Positions 25,724-35,336 of a DNA stretch of 64,000 nt are shown here, one piece after another. Below the pieces are notes generated by a model. The model made no database searches and was not told the origin of the DNA. It was given only the letters and a program-made list of their open reading frames with translations. The position numbers were made by a program, and so were the translations under genes. The stretch's first letter is position 1. Each line of letters starts with the position of its first letter. This DNA is from Candidatus Heimdallarchaeota archaeon (GTDB taxonomy: Archaea > Asgardarchaeota > Heimdallarchaeia > Heimdallarchaeales > Heimdallarchaeaceae). The stretch covers positions 1-64,000 of the forward strand of contig JAHLWR010000004.1 of NCBI GenBank assembly GCA_019057815.1, given 5' to 3'.

Positions 25724-26755
25724 ATGAATCAGTCTCTCCTACATGAAGCTGAATACTACGATGTTATAGACGAAGAAGAACAGATAGTTCAGTGTCATTT
25801 GTGTCCTTTTGAATGCCAATTAAAACCCGATGAGAAAGGGAAATGCTTAGGAAGGATTAATATTACTGGAAAGCTTTACTCTCTTACCTATGGTTATGCC
25901 ACAATGAAAATAGACTTAATTGAAAAACAACATGTTTTTCATTTCTTTCCAAATGCACGAGTTCAAACTTTTGCCACATATAACTGCAATCTAGACTGTA
26001 TTTTTTGCTCTTGTTCAGATCATGCTCACATTGACCCTGAACAAATAACTGGAAAAAAATACACTCCAGACCAAGTCGCTATGTTCGGGATTGCATCTGG
26101 TTCAAAAGTAATCTGTTTCGGAGATTCTGAGCCATTAATTGCTTTTGAATGGGTTAGAGATGCTGCTAAAGTTTCAAAAGAAAAAGGCTTGAAAGTTCTT
26201 CTAAGAACAAACGGTTTCTTTAATAAAGAACCGATGATGGAAATTCTAGATTATGTAGATGCTGTAATGATAGAAGTGAAAGCAATAGACACTGAAGGTT
26301 ACACAAGATTATGCAAAGGGGGAGATTTTGACCAAGTAGCAAAAACGATGAAACTTATACTTGAAAAAGAGATACACCTTGAAATTTCTATTATTTTACA
26401 TGAAAAGTTAGATAATGATGAAGCTACTGTTGGAGTTTTAGCTAATTTAATAAAAAAAGAGTTGACTCCAGAAATACCTCTTCATCTGGTAAGAATGCTT
26501 CCGGCATATAAAACAATGGATTTGGCTCCCACAAAGACAGAATTATTAGAAAAAGCATACGAAATGGCTAAAGAAGTTGGTCTGAAGTTCATTTATATTG
26601 ATAATGTACCAAATCATCAATACGCAAACACCTTCTGTCCTAGCTGTGGAGATGAGCTGATCGCAAGAACTGCCATGTCAACAGAAAAAAGACGCGTATC
26701 TCTTCAAGGTAGATGCAATAAATGTCAGACCCCAATATATATTGTCCTTTCATGA
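25724..26755 (+). CDS. Radical SAM enzyme, AmmeMemoRadiSam-like
   Basis: 343 residues, collinear with the protein encoded at 9681-10709: N-terminal cluster C24, C27, C31, C41, then C88-x3-C92-x2-C95 (CNLDCIFCSCSD), a SAM-binding segment around ICFGDSEPLIAF, and a C-terminal zinc ribbon (CPSCGDE...CNKCQ). In place of the usual QNW after the third Cys it has SCSDHAH, so its substrate pocket probably differs from the other two copies. Adjacent and divergent to one of them. Confidence 0.87.
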   Translation: MNQSLLHEAEYYDVIDEEEQIVQCHLCPFECQLKPDEKGKCLGRINITGKLYSLTYGYATMKIDLIEKQHVFHFFPNARVQTFATYNCNLDCIFCSCSDHAHIDPEQITGKKYTPDQVAMFGIASGSKVICFGDSEPLIAFEWVRDAAKVSKEKGLKVLLRTNGFFNKEPMMEILDYVDAVMIEVKAIDTEGYTRLCKGGDFDQVAKTMKLILEKEIHLEISIILHEKLDNDEATVGVLANLIKKELTPEIPLHLVRMLPAYKTMDLAPTKTELLEKAYEMAKEVGLKFIYIDNVPNHQYANTFCPSCGDELIARTAMSTEKRRVSLQGRCNKCQTPIYIVLS

Positions 26756-26762
26756 ATGTCTT

Positions 26763-27083
26763 TTAAGCAATATTTTCTACTTTTATATCGATAATTGAAA
26801 TATTGAGCAGATTTTCCATCATTTCCTTTAATAAATCAAAATATTTGTTTAAATCTTCTTGACCATCTCTATAAGATATCCTGAATTTAAGATTTATCTC
26901 GATCCATTCAGGTGTATAATAATTGGTCTCTAGAAAGGTTTGTCTTTTTGGTTCTTTATCATTCATCTCTTCTTGGCAAAGATGCAGATAAACATCAAAC
27001 TCTCCTGTATCTTCATACTGATTCTCATCATTAGGTTGAGCGCTGATTCCACAATAATAAAAATAGTAACCTGTATTACTCAA
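26763..27083 (-). CDS. Small protein of unknown function downstream of lonB
   Basis: Not recognised. 106 residues, with aromatic-rich N terminus (GYYFYYCGISAQP) and a beta-strand/helix pattern ending FDLLKEMMENLLNISIIDIKVENIA. It starts 39 bases after the LonB stop on the same strand, so it is probably co-transcribed with the protease gene. No motif gives a function. Confidence 0.5.
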   Translation of the reverse strand: MSNTGYYFYYCGISAQPNDENQYEDTGEFDVYLHLCQEEMNDKEPKRQTFLETNYYTPEWIEINLKFRISYRDGQEDLNKYFDLLKEMMENLLNISIIDIKVENIA

Positions 27084-27122
27084 AAGAAACTCACCATAAT
27101 TTGATACATCTTTCTAGCAATC

Positions 27123-29048
27123 TTATTTATTTAAGATAGATTCTTCTTCTATTTCAGCGAATTTATCGGCAATGTGACCATATTCTTTAGGAAGTACTTC
27201 TCTTAAGACATCAGTAAAAGTTTTAACAGGAATTATCTCAATTTTGCCATCATATTTTTCTTCAATTTTGACATCATCAATATTTTGAAAAGGTATCAGC
27301 ACTCTTTTAATGCCTGCTTCAGCTGCGGCTTCTATTTTAGCAGTTACTCCTCCTACTGGGATGACTCTCCCTCGGACTGTCAGACTGCCAGACATAGCTG
27401 TGTCTTGCCTTACTGGTGCTTTTTCAAGCGCTGAGATAATCGAAGTGGCAATTGAAACCGAAGCAGAATCGCCTTCCACTCCTGCATAAGCACCAACGAA
27501 TTGAATATGATAGTCGAAATTTGAAATATCTGTACCTACAAATTTTTTAACTAATGCTGATATATTTTGAACTGCTTCTCTTGCAATTATCCTTAGCTGA
27601 CCAGTTGCAATAATTTTCCCTTCTTTTTGACTAAAAGCAGGAACCACTTCAGATTCGATGGGCATTACGATTCCTGAGCGTTGATTAATAACAGCTAAAC
27701 CATTCACTCTTCCAACTTTAGTTCCCTCTACTTCAATAATTTTATACATTTTCTTATCTCTAGCATAATTATCACTAATTTGATCTTCCAATGTTCTAGC
27801 GATAGTTTTAGCTAATCTTACTGTTTCAGCTGTAACAAGTTGTTCGTTTTTTTCCTTTCCTAAATCTCCAGCAGCTCTAATAAGACCTCCTAATTCTCGA
27901 AGTCGGAGAGTCAAATGACCTTTTCTATTCGCCCTGCGTTGAGATTCGTAGATAATTTCTTCAACTGCAGCTTTTGTAAAGTGAGGAATCTTCTTGTCTT
28001 TAGAAATTTCTTGAGCACAGAAACGAGCCAATTTTCTTCTATTTTCAGGTGAATCAGGCATGGTATCTTCCATGTATACTTCGTATCCAGAACCCTGAAT
28101 TCGCGATCGTAACGCTGGATGCATATTTCTTGTGGTTTCCATATTACCAGCAGCTATTAATACAAAATCACATGGCACTGCATCTGTTCTAACCATTGCT
28201 CCGCTACTTAGCTCTGATTGACCAGTGATTTGCAACTTACGTTCTTGCATAGCAGTGAGCATTTTCTGCTGTGTCCTCATTTCTAAAGTACCAATTTCGT
28301 CACAGTAAAGAACCCCCATGTGAGATTTATGAATTAAACCTGCTTCAACTCTTTCATGAGGAGGTGTTCCAAGACCCCCAGACTGGAATGGATCATGCCT
28401 TACATCACCTAATAAATTACCTGCATGTGAACCTGTAGCGTCGTTGAATGGTGCACGTGTTGTTTGATTGTTATCTACTAATAATTTAGGTACAAGCATT
28501 TCTGATCTTGATCTTTGTTGGTTTAACATAAAGAAAATGAAGAAACCTACAAACATAGCCATCAAAAGAGTTGTAGGTTGACTAGCAGGATTACCTGCGG
28601 TAGCTATGAGCGCATATCCTATGATAGCTAATAATATTACAATTGATATAATAAAACGCTTATTTCCGCTCTTTTTTGCTACTTCTCTATCCATTTCAAC
28701 TTTTCTAATTCCGTGACCAGCTGGAAGAGTAGCAATTCTTGGATTATTCGGATATTTAGGGTTAGGTAGGACTAAAGTGTCTACTAACACTTCTTTTGGT
28801 AATAGTTCTGCCATTGCGATTCCAAGCATACTTTTGCCTGTTCCTGGGTCTCCAATTAGAAGAACATGGCGTCTCTGCAAAGCAGCTTTTTTAATTATTT
28901 CTGTAGCATCATCTTGCCCAATAACTTGATCTATTAATCTTGGAGGAACTGATATCTCAGCAGTGTCGTTAAAATCAATATCGAGTAAAGGTTCTTTTTT
29001 GGCCTTCTTCTTGCTTTTCTTTTTAATGTTTCCAGCCATAGCTCTCAC
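27123..29048 (-). CDS. lonB: Archaeal membrane-anchored Lon protease (LonB)
   Basis: ATP-dependent serine protease of the archaeal LonB type. Walker A GDPGTGKS (66-73) is followed by two membrane helices inserted in the AAA+ domain (about 130-175), then Walker B VLYCDEIG and a sensor-1 region VLIAAGN. The C-terminal protease domain has the Ser-Lys dyad: S528 in EGDSAS and K571 in GGVTAK, 43 residues apart as in the family. 641 residues is typical. It should degrade misfolded and membrane proteins at the cytoplasmic face. It is divergent from the PRPP synthase gene. Confidence 0.96.
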   Translation of the reverse strand: MRAMAGNIKKKSKKKAKKEPLLDIDFNDTAEISVPPRLIDQVIGQDDATEIIKKAALQRRHVLLIGDPGTGKSMLGIAMAELLPKEVLVDTLVLPNPKYPNNPRIATLPAGHGIRKVEMDREVAKKSGNKRFIISIVILLAIIGYALIATAGNPASQPTTLLMAMFVGFFIFFMLNQQRSRSEMLVPKLLVDNNQTTRAPFNDATGSHAGNLLGDVRHDPFQSGGLGTPPHERVEAGLIHKSHMGVLYCDEIGTLEMRTQQKMLTAMQERKLQITGQSELSSGAMVRTDAVPCDFVLIAAGNMETTRNMHPALRSRIQGSGYEVYMEDTMPDSPENRRKLARFCAQEISKDKKIPHFTKAAVEEIIYESQRRANRKGHLTLRLRELGGLIRAAGDLGKEKNEQLVTAETVRLAKTIARTLEDQISDNYARDKKMYKIIEVEGTKVGRVNGLAVINQRSGIVMPIESEVVPAFSQKEGKIIATGQLRIIAREAVQNISALVKKFVGTDISNFDYHIQFVGAYAGVEGDSASVSIATSIISALEKAPVRQDTAMSGSLTVRGRVIPVGGVTAKIEAAAEAGIKRVLIPFQNIDDVKIEEKYDGKIEIIPVKTFTDVLREVLPKEYGHIADKFAEIEEESILNK

Positions 29049-29189
29049 TACTAGAATAAGATATCCTCAATAACACTACAGCATAAAATGTTAATAAATA
29101 TAGTTATTCATCCGTTTTTGAATGTATTTATTTTACTAGTAAACTATATTTTTAAATTAATGAAGGAAAAATGTACTTGTGATATTGTA

Positions 29190-30080
29190 ATGAAAATCTT
29201 ACCCGGACCATCATCAATAAAGTTAGCAGAAAAAGTAGCTAACATAGTAAACATAGAGAGTATTGATATAATTCATAAGCTATTTTTCGATGGAGAGTCA
29301 TATATTCAGATTGACTCAGACGTTGAGAATGAAGAAATTATTATCATACAGTCCACTCATCCTCCCCAAGAAAAACATCTCCTTGAACTGTTATTACTAG
29401 GTTCTACATTAAAAGAACTGAACGCAGATAAAGTACATGCAATTGTCCCTTATTTGAGCTATTCAAGAGCAGATATACGACAATTAAGAGGGGAAATAAT
29501 TTCACATCAAATTACAGTTGACCTTATTCAAAAATCAGGTATTGATAGTCTATTCACAATCAATGTCCATAATAAATCTAAATTTCTTGAATTTACTCCT
29601 GAATTAGAGAAATACAATCTTAACATTTACCCTTATATTAGTGAATATATACAACAAAACTTGAATGGTGACTGGATTATATTAGGACCTGACCAAGGAG
29701 CGTCTGAAGATGTAAGAATCGTTGGCAATATTTTATCAGCACCTTTTTATTGGCTGGATAAGAAAAGAGATCCCATTTCACATGAGATAAGCATGGTTTG
29801 TAGTGGTTTTGACCTAAAAGAAAAAGATATAATCCTTGTGGATGATATCGTTAGTTCGGGAAGTACTGCTCTTAAAGCATGCCAGCTTATTCTAGAGCAA
29901 GAGCCTTCAAGTTTGAGATTTGTCTGTATTCATGATCTTTCCCGACCAGAATTCAAAGACAAGCTGAAGGAATTGGGAGTGAAAGAATTTATATCAACGA
30001 ACACTATTCCTGATACACAGAATTCAAAAATTGATATAGCACCCTTTCTGAGTAATTTTATAGAGGAAAAATTTGTATGA
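29190..30080 (+). CDS. prs: Ribose-phosphate pyrophosphokinase (PRPP synthase)
   Basis: Makes PRPP from ribose 5-phosphate and ATP for nucleotide, His, Trp and NAD synthesis; nadC in this window uses PRPP. The PRPP/ribose-phosphate loop is LVDDIVSSGSTA (near residue 220 from this start), and FFDGESYIQI plus YLSYSRADIRQ are the ATP-binding flexible loop region. The ATG giving MKILPGPSS is chosen; the 34 codons upstream in the same frame are hydrophobic and do not resemble PRPP synthases. Heads a tight operon with the methyltransferase and RNase Z genes. Confidence 0.93.
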   Translation: MKILPGPSSIKLAEKVANIVNIESIDIIHKLFFDGESYIQIDSDVENEEIIIIQSTHPPQEKHLLELLLLGSTLKELNADKVHAIVPYLSYSRADIRQLRGEIISHQITVDLIQKSGIDSLFTINVHNKSKFLEFTPELEKYNLNIYPYISEYIQQNLNGDWIILGPDQGASEDVRIVGNILSAPFYWLDKKRDPISHEISMVCSGFDLKEKDIILVDDIVSSGSTALKACQLILEQEPSSLRFVCIHDLSRPEFKDKLKELGVKEFISTNTIPDTQNSKIDIAPFLSNFIEEKFV

Positions 30081-31108
30081 CATCATATCTGGCTTATATT
30101 AACGCTAATTATTTACCCTTAGGTTACGAAGAATTGTACGCTGCTCTTGAAGCAGAAAAAATAGATTACAGAACAACTTATGTAGCTAACCAGATAGTTA
30201 TTTTCACTTCAAATAGAAGTCCTGTAAAAGCTGCTTCACGATGTGCATTTTTGCATTCACTTTGTATTTTGATTGCAAAAGGGTCGATCGAAAATCAAAA
30301 AATAGATTTTTTCGAAGAGAAAAGGATAGATTTACCTATTGAAAAATGTAAAACCTTTTGCGTAAGAGTAAAAAAAATTGGAAAGAGAATAGTAAAACTA
30401 AATAGAGCAGAACTAGAGCGAATTTTAGGTGGTTATGTGATAAGTGAATTCGCAGATTACGAAATGAAAGTGGATTTAAAACGGCCAAAATGTATGTTTC
30501 TTGGTCTTCTGCATAAATCAGATATTTTAATTGGATTTCAATTATGGTCTAAAAACGCAAAAGAATATAATGAACGAACTCCAGGCAATCGACCATTTTT
30601 CAGACCAGGTGTTATGAAAGCTGATTTTGCAAGAGCTATTGTAAACCTGTCTCGGATTGGTACAGGTGAGATATTCTATGATCCTTTTTGTGGAGCAGGA
30701 GGATTTCTTATTGAGGCTTCAATTTTGGGAGCCTATGTTTTAGGTTCTGATCTCGATTCTTCAGCTATTAAAGGAGCAAATATAAATTTACGTTTTCTTG
30801 GTGAAGGTCATTATTCTTTATTACATGGTGATTCAAGATATATACCACTCAAACATGTCCATGCAATAGCAACTGATCCACCATACTCAATACAATCATC
30901 AACATATGGAAAAACAATATCTGGGTTGATAGAGCAATTTCTAGAAGAATCAAAATCTATACTTGAGCAAAATAGGTACCTAGTATTCAGTAGCCCTTCT
31001 TCTAGTGAACCAGAAAGAATAGCAGAAAAAGTGGGATATAAGATGAAAACAATTATAGATGCTCGCGTGCACCGTTCTCTTACAAGAAGAATCGTGGTGT
31101 TAATGTAA
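30077..31108 (+). CDS. tRNA (guanine-10 N2) methyltransferase, THUMP type
   Basis: Trm-G10/Trm11-family enzyme that methylates G10 of tRNA. The N-terminal ferredoxin-like/THUMP region (about 1-155) is followed by a Rossmann methyltransferase with motif I YDPFCGAGGFLIEA (201-214), the GSDLD strand and catalytic motif IV TDPPYS (266-271). The ATGA overlap with the prs stop and immediate continuation into the RNase Z gene indicate translational coupling. The 343-residue length is typical. Confidence 0.92.
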   Translation: MTSYLAYINANYLPLGYEELYAALEAEKIDYRTTYVANQIVIFTSNRSPVKAASRCAFLHSLCILIAKGSIENQKIDFFEEKRIDLPIEKCKTFCVRVKKIGKRIVKLNRAELERILGGYVISEFADYEMKVDLKRPKCMFLGLLHKSDILIGFQLWSKNAKEYNERTPGNRPFFRPGVMKADFARAIVNLSRIGTGEIFYDPFCGAGGFLIEASILGAYVLGSDLDSSAIKGANINLRFLGEGHYSLLHGDSRYIPLKHVHAIATDPPYSIQSSTYGKTISGLIEQFLEESKSILEQNRYLVFSSPSSSEPERIAEKVGYKMKTIIDARVHRSLTRRIVVLM

Positions 31109-32032
31109 ATGGGTGAAAATATTTTAGTCACATTTCTAGGTACATCATCAGCACCTCCTCAAATTAACAGACGACAGAGCTCATGTATGATACAATATAG
31201 AGGACATAAAATTCTAGTTGATATTGGAGAAGCTATTCAATTACAAATGATTAAACACAAAATTAAATTTAGAGGTCCTTTAACAATATTATTAACACAT
31301 TTACATTCTGATCATACACTTGGTCTAATTGGTTTATTATCAACAAGATGCTTCTATGGGATAAATTCTCCAGTTAGAATTATTGGTCCTCCTTGGACTT
31401 CCTCATTTGTGTTTTTGCAATTATTAGCTTACAGATTTATCCCAGATTACAATATAGAAGTTATTGAGACCAAAGGAGGAATCGTAGATAGTAATACCGA
31501 CTTCTTTATTGAATCTTTTCCTGTTAACCATGTAAATCAATGTGTAGGATATAAATTTGTCACCCATACTCCATTAGGTAAATTTAGTACAGAGAGAGCT
31601 GAAAAACTTAAAGTCCCAAAAGAAATGTGGAATATATTACAAAGAGGTACTCCTGTTGAAATTAATGGAAAGAAAATCTATCCGTCAGATATACTAATAG
31701 ACACCAATGTCAAACCTACAAAAATAGTTTTAACTGGTGATACAACCTTGACTGATACTGTGATCAACAACTCATCTGGAGCAGATTTGTTAATACATGA
31801 TGCAACTTATCCTCCAGAAGAAGTAGAAAGAGCTAAGAAGTACAAACATTCTACAAGCTCAGAAGCAGCTTTTGTAGCAAAAAAAGCAAGAGTTAAAAAA
31901 CTATATTTGACCCATATTTCTAATATACACAGAGATCTAGATTATTCACTAAAAGAAGCAAAAGCTATTTTTTCTGAAAGTTATTTTGCATATGATGGTC
32001 TAAGAATTGAGCTTCCTTCTTACAATTTCTGA
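31109..32032 (+). CDS. rnz: Ribonuclease Z (tRNA 3' processing endonuclease)
   Basis: Metallo-beta-lactamase-fold nuclease that removes 3' trailers from pre-tRNA. The metal motif is H64-x-H66-x-D68-H69 (THLHSDHTLGL). Further ligands are in FPVNHVNQCVGYKF, LTGDTTLTD and LTHIS near the C terminus, all ELAC1-type. The start codon directly follows the stop of the methyltransferase gene. It overlaps the convergent UPF0201 gene by 13 bases. Confidence 0.95.
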   Translation: MGENILVTFLGTSSAPPQINRRQSSCMIQYRGHKILVDIGEAIQLQMIKHKIKFRGPLTILLTHLHSDHTLGLIGLLSTRCFYGINSPVRIIGPPWTSSFVFLQLLAYRFIPDYNIEVIETKGGIVDSNTDFFIESFPVNHVNQCVGYKFVTHTPLGKFSTERAEKLKVPKEMWNILQRGTPVEINGKKIYPSDILIDTNVKPTKIVLTGDTTLTDTVINNSSGADLLIHDATYPPEEVERAKKYKHSTSSEAAFVAKKARVKKLYLTHISNIHRDLDYSLKEAKAIFSESYFAYDGLRIELPSYNF

Positions 32033-32469
32033 TAATCTCTGAATTTTTGTAAAATCAATTCCTCTCCATCAGAAGTTTCAGGAGCTACCCAATTTAAAAT
32101 TTCGATTGGATTTCCTCCTTTGATGATTAATTCCACATTTCCGAGAGGTGAGCTAGTGTCTGAAGTGATGACAGCTATTTTATTTATATACAAAGCTTGT
32201 TTATGAAGTAAAAAAGTTACTGATTCATTGATTTCGTCAATAAAAGCACATTTCCTTACAGTGTCCAAAATTTTTCTTTCTCTAATGACAAAGAAGAAAT
32301 TCCGAATGGAAGATAGAGGTTGGTTTTCTGCTACTAATGTTTTGTTTTCAATATCCTTGACTTCTTGTATTTTGGGAAGTTCACCTAGGAGATGGATAAA
32401 ACATTGTTCTAACTTTTGTCTGTTTTCAGTGGAAAAATAACTCATTTTTACTGTGATAGTTAATACCAC
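32020..32469 (-). CDS. UPF0201 family protein
   Basis: 149 residues matching the archaeal UPF0201 family: SYFSTENRQKLEQCF at the N terminus and the C-terminal signature FLLHKQALYINKIAV followed by SPLGNVELIIKG and LNWVAPETSDGEE. The structure of homologues resembles an RNA-binding alpha/beta fold, but function is not established. Its start overlaps the stop of the UPF0200 gene by one base; in several archaea these two are fused, so they probably act together. Confidence 0.8.
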   Translation of the reverse strand: MVLTITVKMSYFSTENRQKLEQCFIHLLGELPKIQEVKDIENKTLVAENQPLSSIRNFFFVIRERKILDTVRKCAFIDEINESVTFLLHKQALYINKIAVITSDTSSPLGNVELIIKGGNPIEILNWVAPETSDGEELILQKFRDYQKL

Positions 32470-33050
32470 TATTTTTCATCTCCTTCCAAATCTTTTAATA
32501 AGGAAATAGCTTGTTCGTAGAACATTTCTTTTGTTTCGTTGTTAGAAATTACGAAATTAGAATAAACCATTGTTTCACCCAAACCTAAGCTAAGTTCAGA
32601 TTGGTCTCTTTTATCAAACTCTTCATTGGTCTTAGGAGCGTCAGTACGCCCTCTAAATCTTAATCTCTGGAATCTTACTATTGGTTCTGCATGTATTGCT
32701 ACTAAAAAGAAAACTTTTCCTAAATGCTTTCTAAAGTATTCAACTTCCTTTTGACTCCTAATCCCATCAATAATGATTTTATCTCTATTTTCTCCAAGAA
32801 GTCTATCAATTTCTATGCAAGTTAAATTGGCTACAGCTTCATCTCCATGCGTTTTTCGAATATCAGTCATTACTCTTGCAGTGTTTTCAGGATTAGGTTC
32901 CAGTCCTATTTCTTTTACTTTTTTTCTAATTACATCTCCCATGATTACTGTGTGATAATTAAGCTCTCTAGCTATATTAGCAAATTCACTTTTTCCAGAC
33001 CCAGGCATTCCAGAAACGCCAAGAATGTTAATGTTTTGCTCGGACATGCA
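32469..33050 (-). CDS. UPF0200 P-loop kinase-like protein (dephospho-CoA kinase-related)
   Basis: 193 residues from the ATG used here (MSEQNINIL). Walker A is GMPGSGKSEF near residue 15, with a MGDVIRKK segment after it and RFQRLRFRGRTDAPKTNEEF as the lid, typical of the archaeal UPF0200 family and similar to nucleoside-monophosphate and dephospho-CoA kinases. The substrate is unproven. Translationally coupled to UPF0201. An in-frame ATG at 33065 is an alternative start. Confidence 0.85.
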   Translation of the reverse strand, partial: CMSEQNINILGVSGMPGSGKSEFANIARELNYHTVIMGDVIRKKVKEIGLEPNPENTARVMTDIRKTHGDEAVANLTCIEIDRLLGENRDKIIIDGIRSQKEVEYFRKHLGKVFFLVAIHAEPIVRFQRLRFRGRTDAPKTNEEFDKRDQSELSLGLGETMVYSNFVISNNETKEMFYEQAISLLKDLEGDEK

Positions 33051-33201
33051 GCTCATCAATCTCAAAATTAGCTGAAATAAAAAGTTTGTTAATTGGTGAA
33101 TCTTTTACAATTAGTCAAATAAAACATGTAATCGTAAAAACTGATTTCATTTTATTATTATATAAAAAACACTTAAAAAATGCTAATCAAATAAATTATC
33201 C

Positions 33202-33780
33202 ATGGTTAGAACTTTCTTATCTGTTGATATCACAAATAAGCAAATTATAAATAATCTTAGTGCTATTCAACAGAGACTAGCTGGTCTAGGAGCAGATATT
33301 AGATTAGTTAACCCTCAGATAATTCATTTAACGTTAGAATTTCTAGGAGAGCTCTCTTCAACTCAAATTGATGTTGTAAAGGGAATCATGAATGAGATAA
33401 AATTTGATAGTATTAAACTAAAAGTTGTAGGAATAGATGTTCTACCTAATAAAAATCACATTAAAGTTATTTGTTGCAAAGTCGAGGGCGATGTCCAGAA
33501 ATTACAAAACATTCAAAAAGCCTTAAGAGTTAAGCTTGGAAAAGAAGGTTTTAGGACTGACAATCGGAAGTTTAAACCACATGCAACCATCGCAAGAGTA
33601 AAGTCTTCAAGGAAAAAAAATGAATTAATAAGTTTAATAAACGAATTGTCAGATGCAGATGTAGGCAATCAAGAAATTGATTCGATCAAACTCAAGAAAT
33701 CAGAGCTTAGACCTGATGGTCCTCAGTATTCAATACTTCATGAAGTATATGCGGAAAAACAAATAAATAATCGTGTTTAA
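33202..33780 (+). CDS. thpR: RNA 2',3'-cyclic phosphodiesterase (2H family, ThpR-like)
   Basis: 192 residues with the two HxT motifs of the 2H phosphoesterase/2'-5' RNA ligase family: H42-x-T44 (HLTLEFLG) and H127-x-T129 (PHATIARV). It opens 2',3'-cyclic phosphates or joins tRNA halves in vitro (known for the family). Four bases separate it from the CCA-enzyme homologue, an arrangement common in archaea and consistent with tRNA end metabolism. Confidence 0.92.
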   Translation: MVRTFLSVDITNKQIINNLSAIQQRLAGLGADIRLVNPQIIHLTLEFLGELSSTQIDVVKGIMNEIKFDSIKLKVVGIDVLPNKNHIKVICCKVEGDVQKLQNIQKALRVKLGKEGFRTDNRKFKPHATIARVKSSRKKNELISLINELSDADVGNQEIDSIKLKKSELRPDGPQYSILHEVYAEKQINNRV

Positions 33781-33792
33781 CTGGTGTGTAAC

Positions 33793-35301
33793 ATGGATGA
33801 AAGCAAACCTAGAAGAAGTTCCTCTAAAGGAAAACAAAAGAATAATCACGATTATATTGAGAAACAAGTTCTCGAAGTAATTCAAATACAAAAAGACCCA
33901 CATGCTGAAATTGGAGAAGTCTTATCAATTCTAAAAGAAAAAATTCAAATGGATTTAGTTTCACTTGGAGTAGCTGGTAGAGTAGCAATTCAAGGTTCTT
34001 TTGTTAGAAAAACTTATCTTAGTGATGACGATTCCTTTGATCTACTAATTATACTCCCAAAATCAGAGAAACCAAATGTTCACTCCATTTTAGATTCGCT
34101 TCTTAAAAGATTGAAAAAAGATAGAGTCAAGAAAGAAAAAATAGAAGTTACAAAAATTACTGGTAAAATACCTTATTTGCGCCTATTCGCAGGAAATGAA
34201 AAAATACATCTTTTTGTTGGATTTGATATATCACAGGGAGAGGAGAAAATATCCATTTTTGATTATATTCCATATCATAGCCAATATATCTTAACTCATA
34301 TGGATAAGAAAGTCAGGAAAGATGTAGTTTTACTCAAGAAATTCACAAAAGCTATTGGAGTTTACAGGGACGACTATGGTGCTATAGGATTCAATGGATA
34401 TTTATGTGAACTTCTGATATTGTTTTATGGTTCTTTTAGAGAAACACTAAAAGGAATCTGTAAATGGAGGGCAAGAACTGTTATCGATATTAAGAAAGCA
34501 CGATTGAAATTTGAAGATGTTGACGAGCTTTCAGTCGAAATGATTTATGGTTATTATCCAATATATGTCCCCGACCCTTTATACAGAAAAGAAAATATAG
34601 CAGCAGATGTTTCAGTTGATCAATTTAATTCTATAATTGCCGCTGCTAATTATTATCTCAGCAAACCAAGTTTACTATTTTTTGAAGAGTCATTATATGA
34701 AATACCTCTCTTCAATGAGATAGTGCATAAAGTTGTTAATTCGAAAAAAGAAATAATAGTATTAGCTATTCCAAGAAATTTCCAAGAATCTGGGGTTTCA
34801 TGGCAAAAAGCACTAAGTATTAGGAAGGCACTAGAACAAGAACTAATCAAGCACTACTACATGTTAGAAAGGAGCAAACCTTTTGTCTCCGATGATTATT
34901 ATGGTACAATTTTATCTCTTATGACCCCTAACCCTCAGTTATCACAAAGAAAAGAAGGACCCGAAATTATATCAGAAGAGTCGGTGAAATTTCTAGATAG
35001 ATATGCCAAACACATGGATGTTATTTCTGGACCTTTCATCGATTATGGCAAATGGGTGGTATATTTCAGTAAAAGAGGTCAACCAGTTTATGAATTCATT
35101 TCAGCATTAGTGAAAAAGAATGCTTTTATTCTAAATGTTGATTCTTTCCTAAAATTGGAAATTAAAGAAAAACTGAAGGTTATAGGAGTTGACCAAAATC
35201 TTCAACAGATGTATGAAACAGATGATTCATTTGCTGAAAATCTTTTCTTGTTTGTAGTCAGAAAACCTTTATGGGTTCATACACTAGAATTCGAGGAATG
35301 A
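33793..35301 (+). CDS. Class I CCA-adding enzyme homologue with altered active-site carboxylates
   Basis: Colinear over its whole length with archaeal CCA-adding enzymes: IQGSFVRKTYLS in the nucleotidyltransferase head, GFNGYLCELLILFYGSF and the SKPSLLFF segment. However, the catalytic triad (Glu59, Asp61, Asp110 in the Archaeoglobus enzyme, from memory) reads S84, D86 and H142 here (numbering from the GTG at 33784; subtract 3 for this start). Two of three metal ligands are lost. It may be inactive or a specialised paralogue; no second copy is in the window. The ATG is chosen over the upstream GTG. Follows thpR. Confidence 0.85.
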   Translation: MDESKPRRSSSKGKQKNNHDYIEKQVLEVIQIQKDPHAEIGEVLSILKEKIQMDLVSLGVAGRVAIQGSFVRKTYLSDDDSFDLLIILPKSEKPNVHSILDSLLKRLKKDRVKKEKIEVTKITGKIPYLRLFAGNEKIHLFVGFDISQGEEKISIFDYIPYHSQYILTHMDKKVRKDVVLLKKFTKAIGVYRDDYGAIGFNGYLCELLILFYGSFRETLKGICKWRARTVIDIKKARLKFEDVDELSVEMIYGYYPIYVPDPLYRKENIAADVSVDQFNSIIAAANYYLSKPSLLFFEESLYEIPLFNEIVHKVVNSKKEIIVLAIPRNFQESGVSWQKALSIRKALEQELIKHYYMLERSKPFVSDDYYGTILSLMTPNPQLSQRKEGPEIISEESVKFLDRYAKHMDVISGPFIDYGKWVVYFSKRGQPVYEFISALVKKNAFILNVDSFLKLEIKEKLKVIGVDQNLQQMYETDDSFAENLFLFVVRKPLWVHTLEFEE

Positions 35302-35336
35302 CATGAATTTTGTGTGTACAAATTCTTTAGAAGTGC

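Noticed and set aside
29088-29189. Hydrophobic N-terminal extension of the PRPP synthase as a membrane anchor
   Set aside because: The frame simply stays open upstream; the family starts at MKILPGPSS and the extension overlaps the lonB promoter region.
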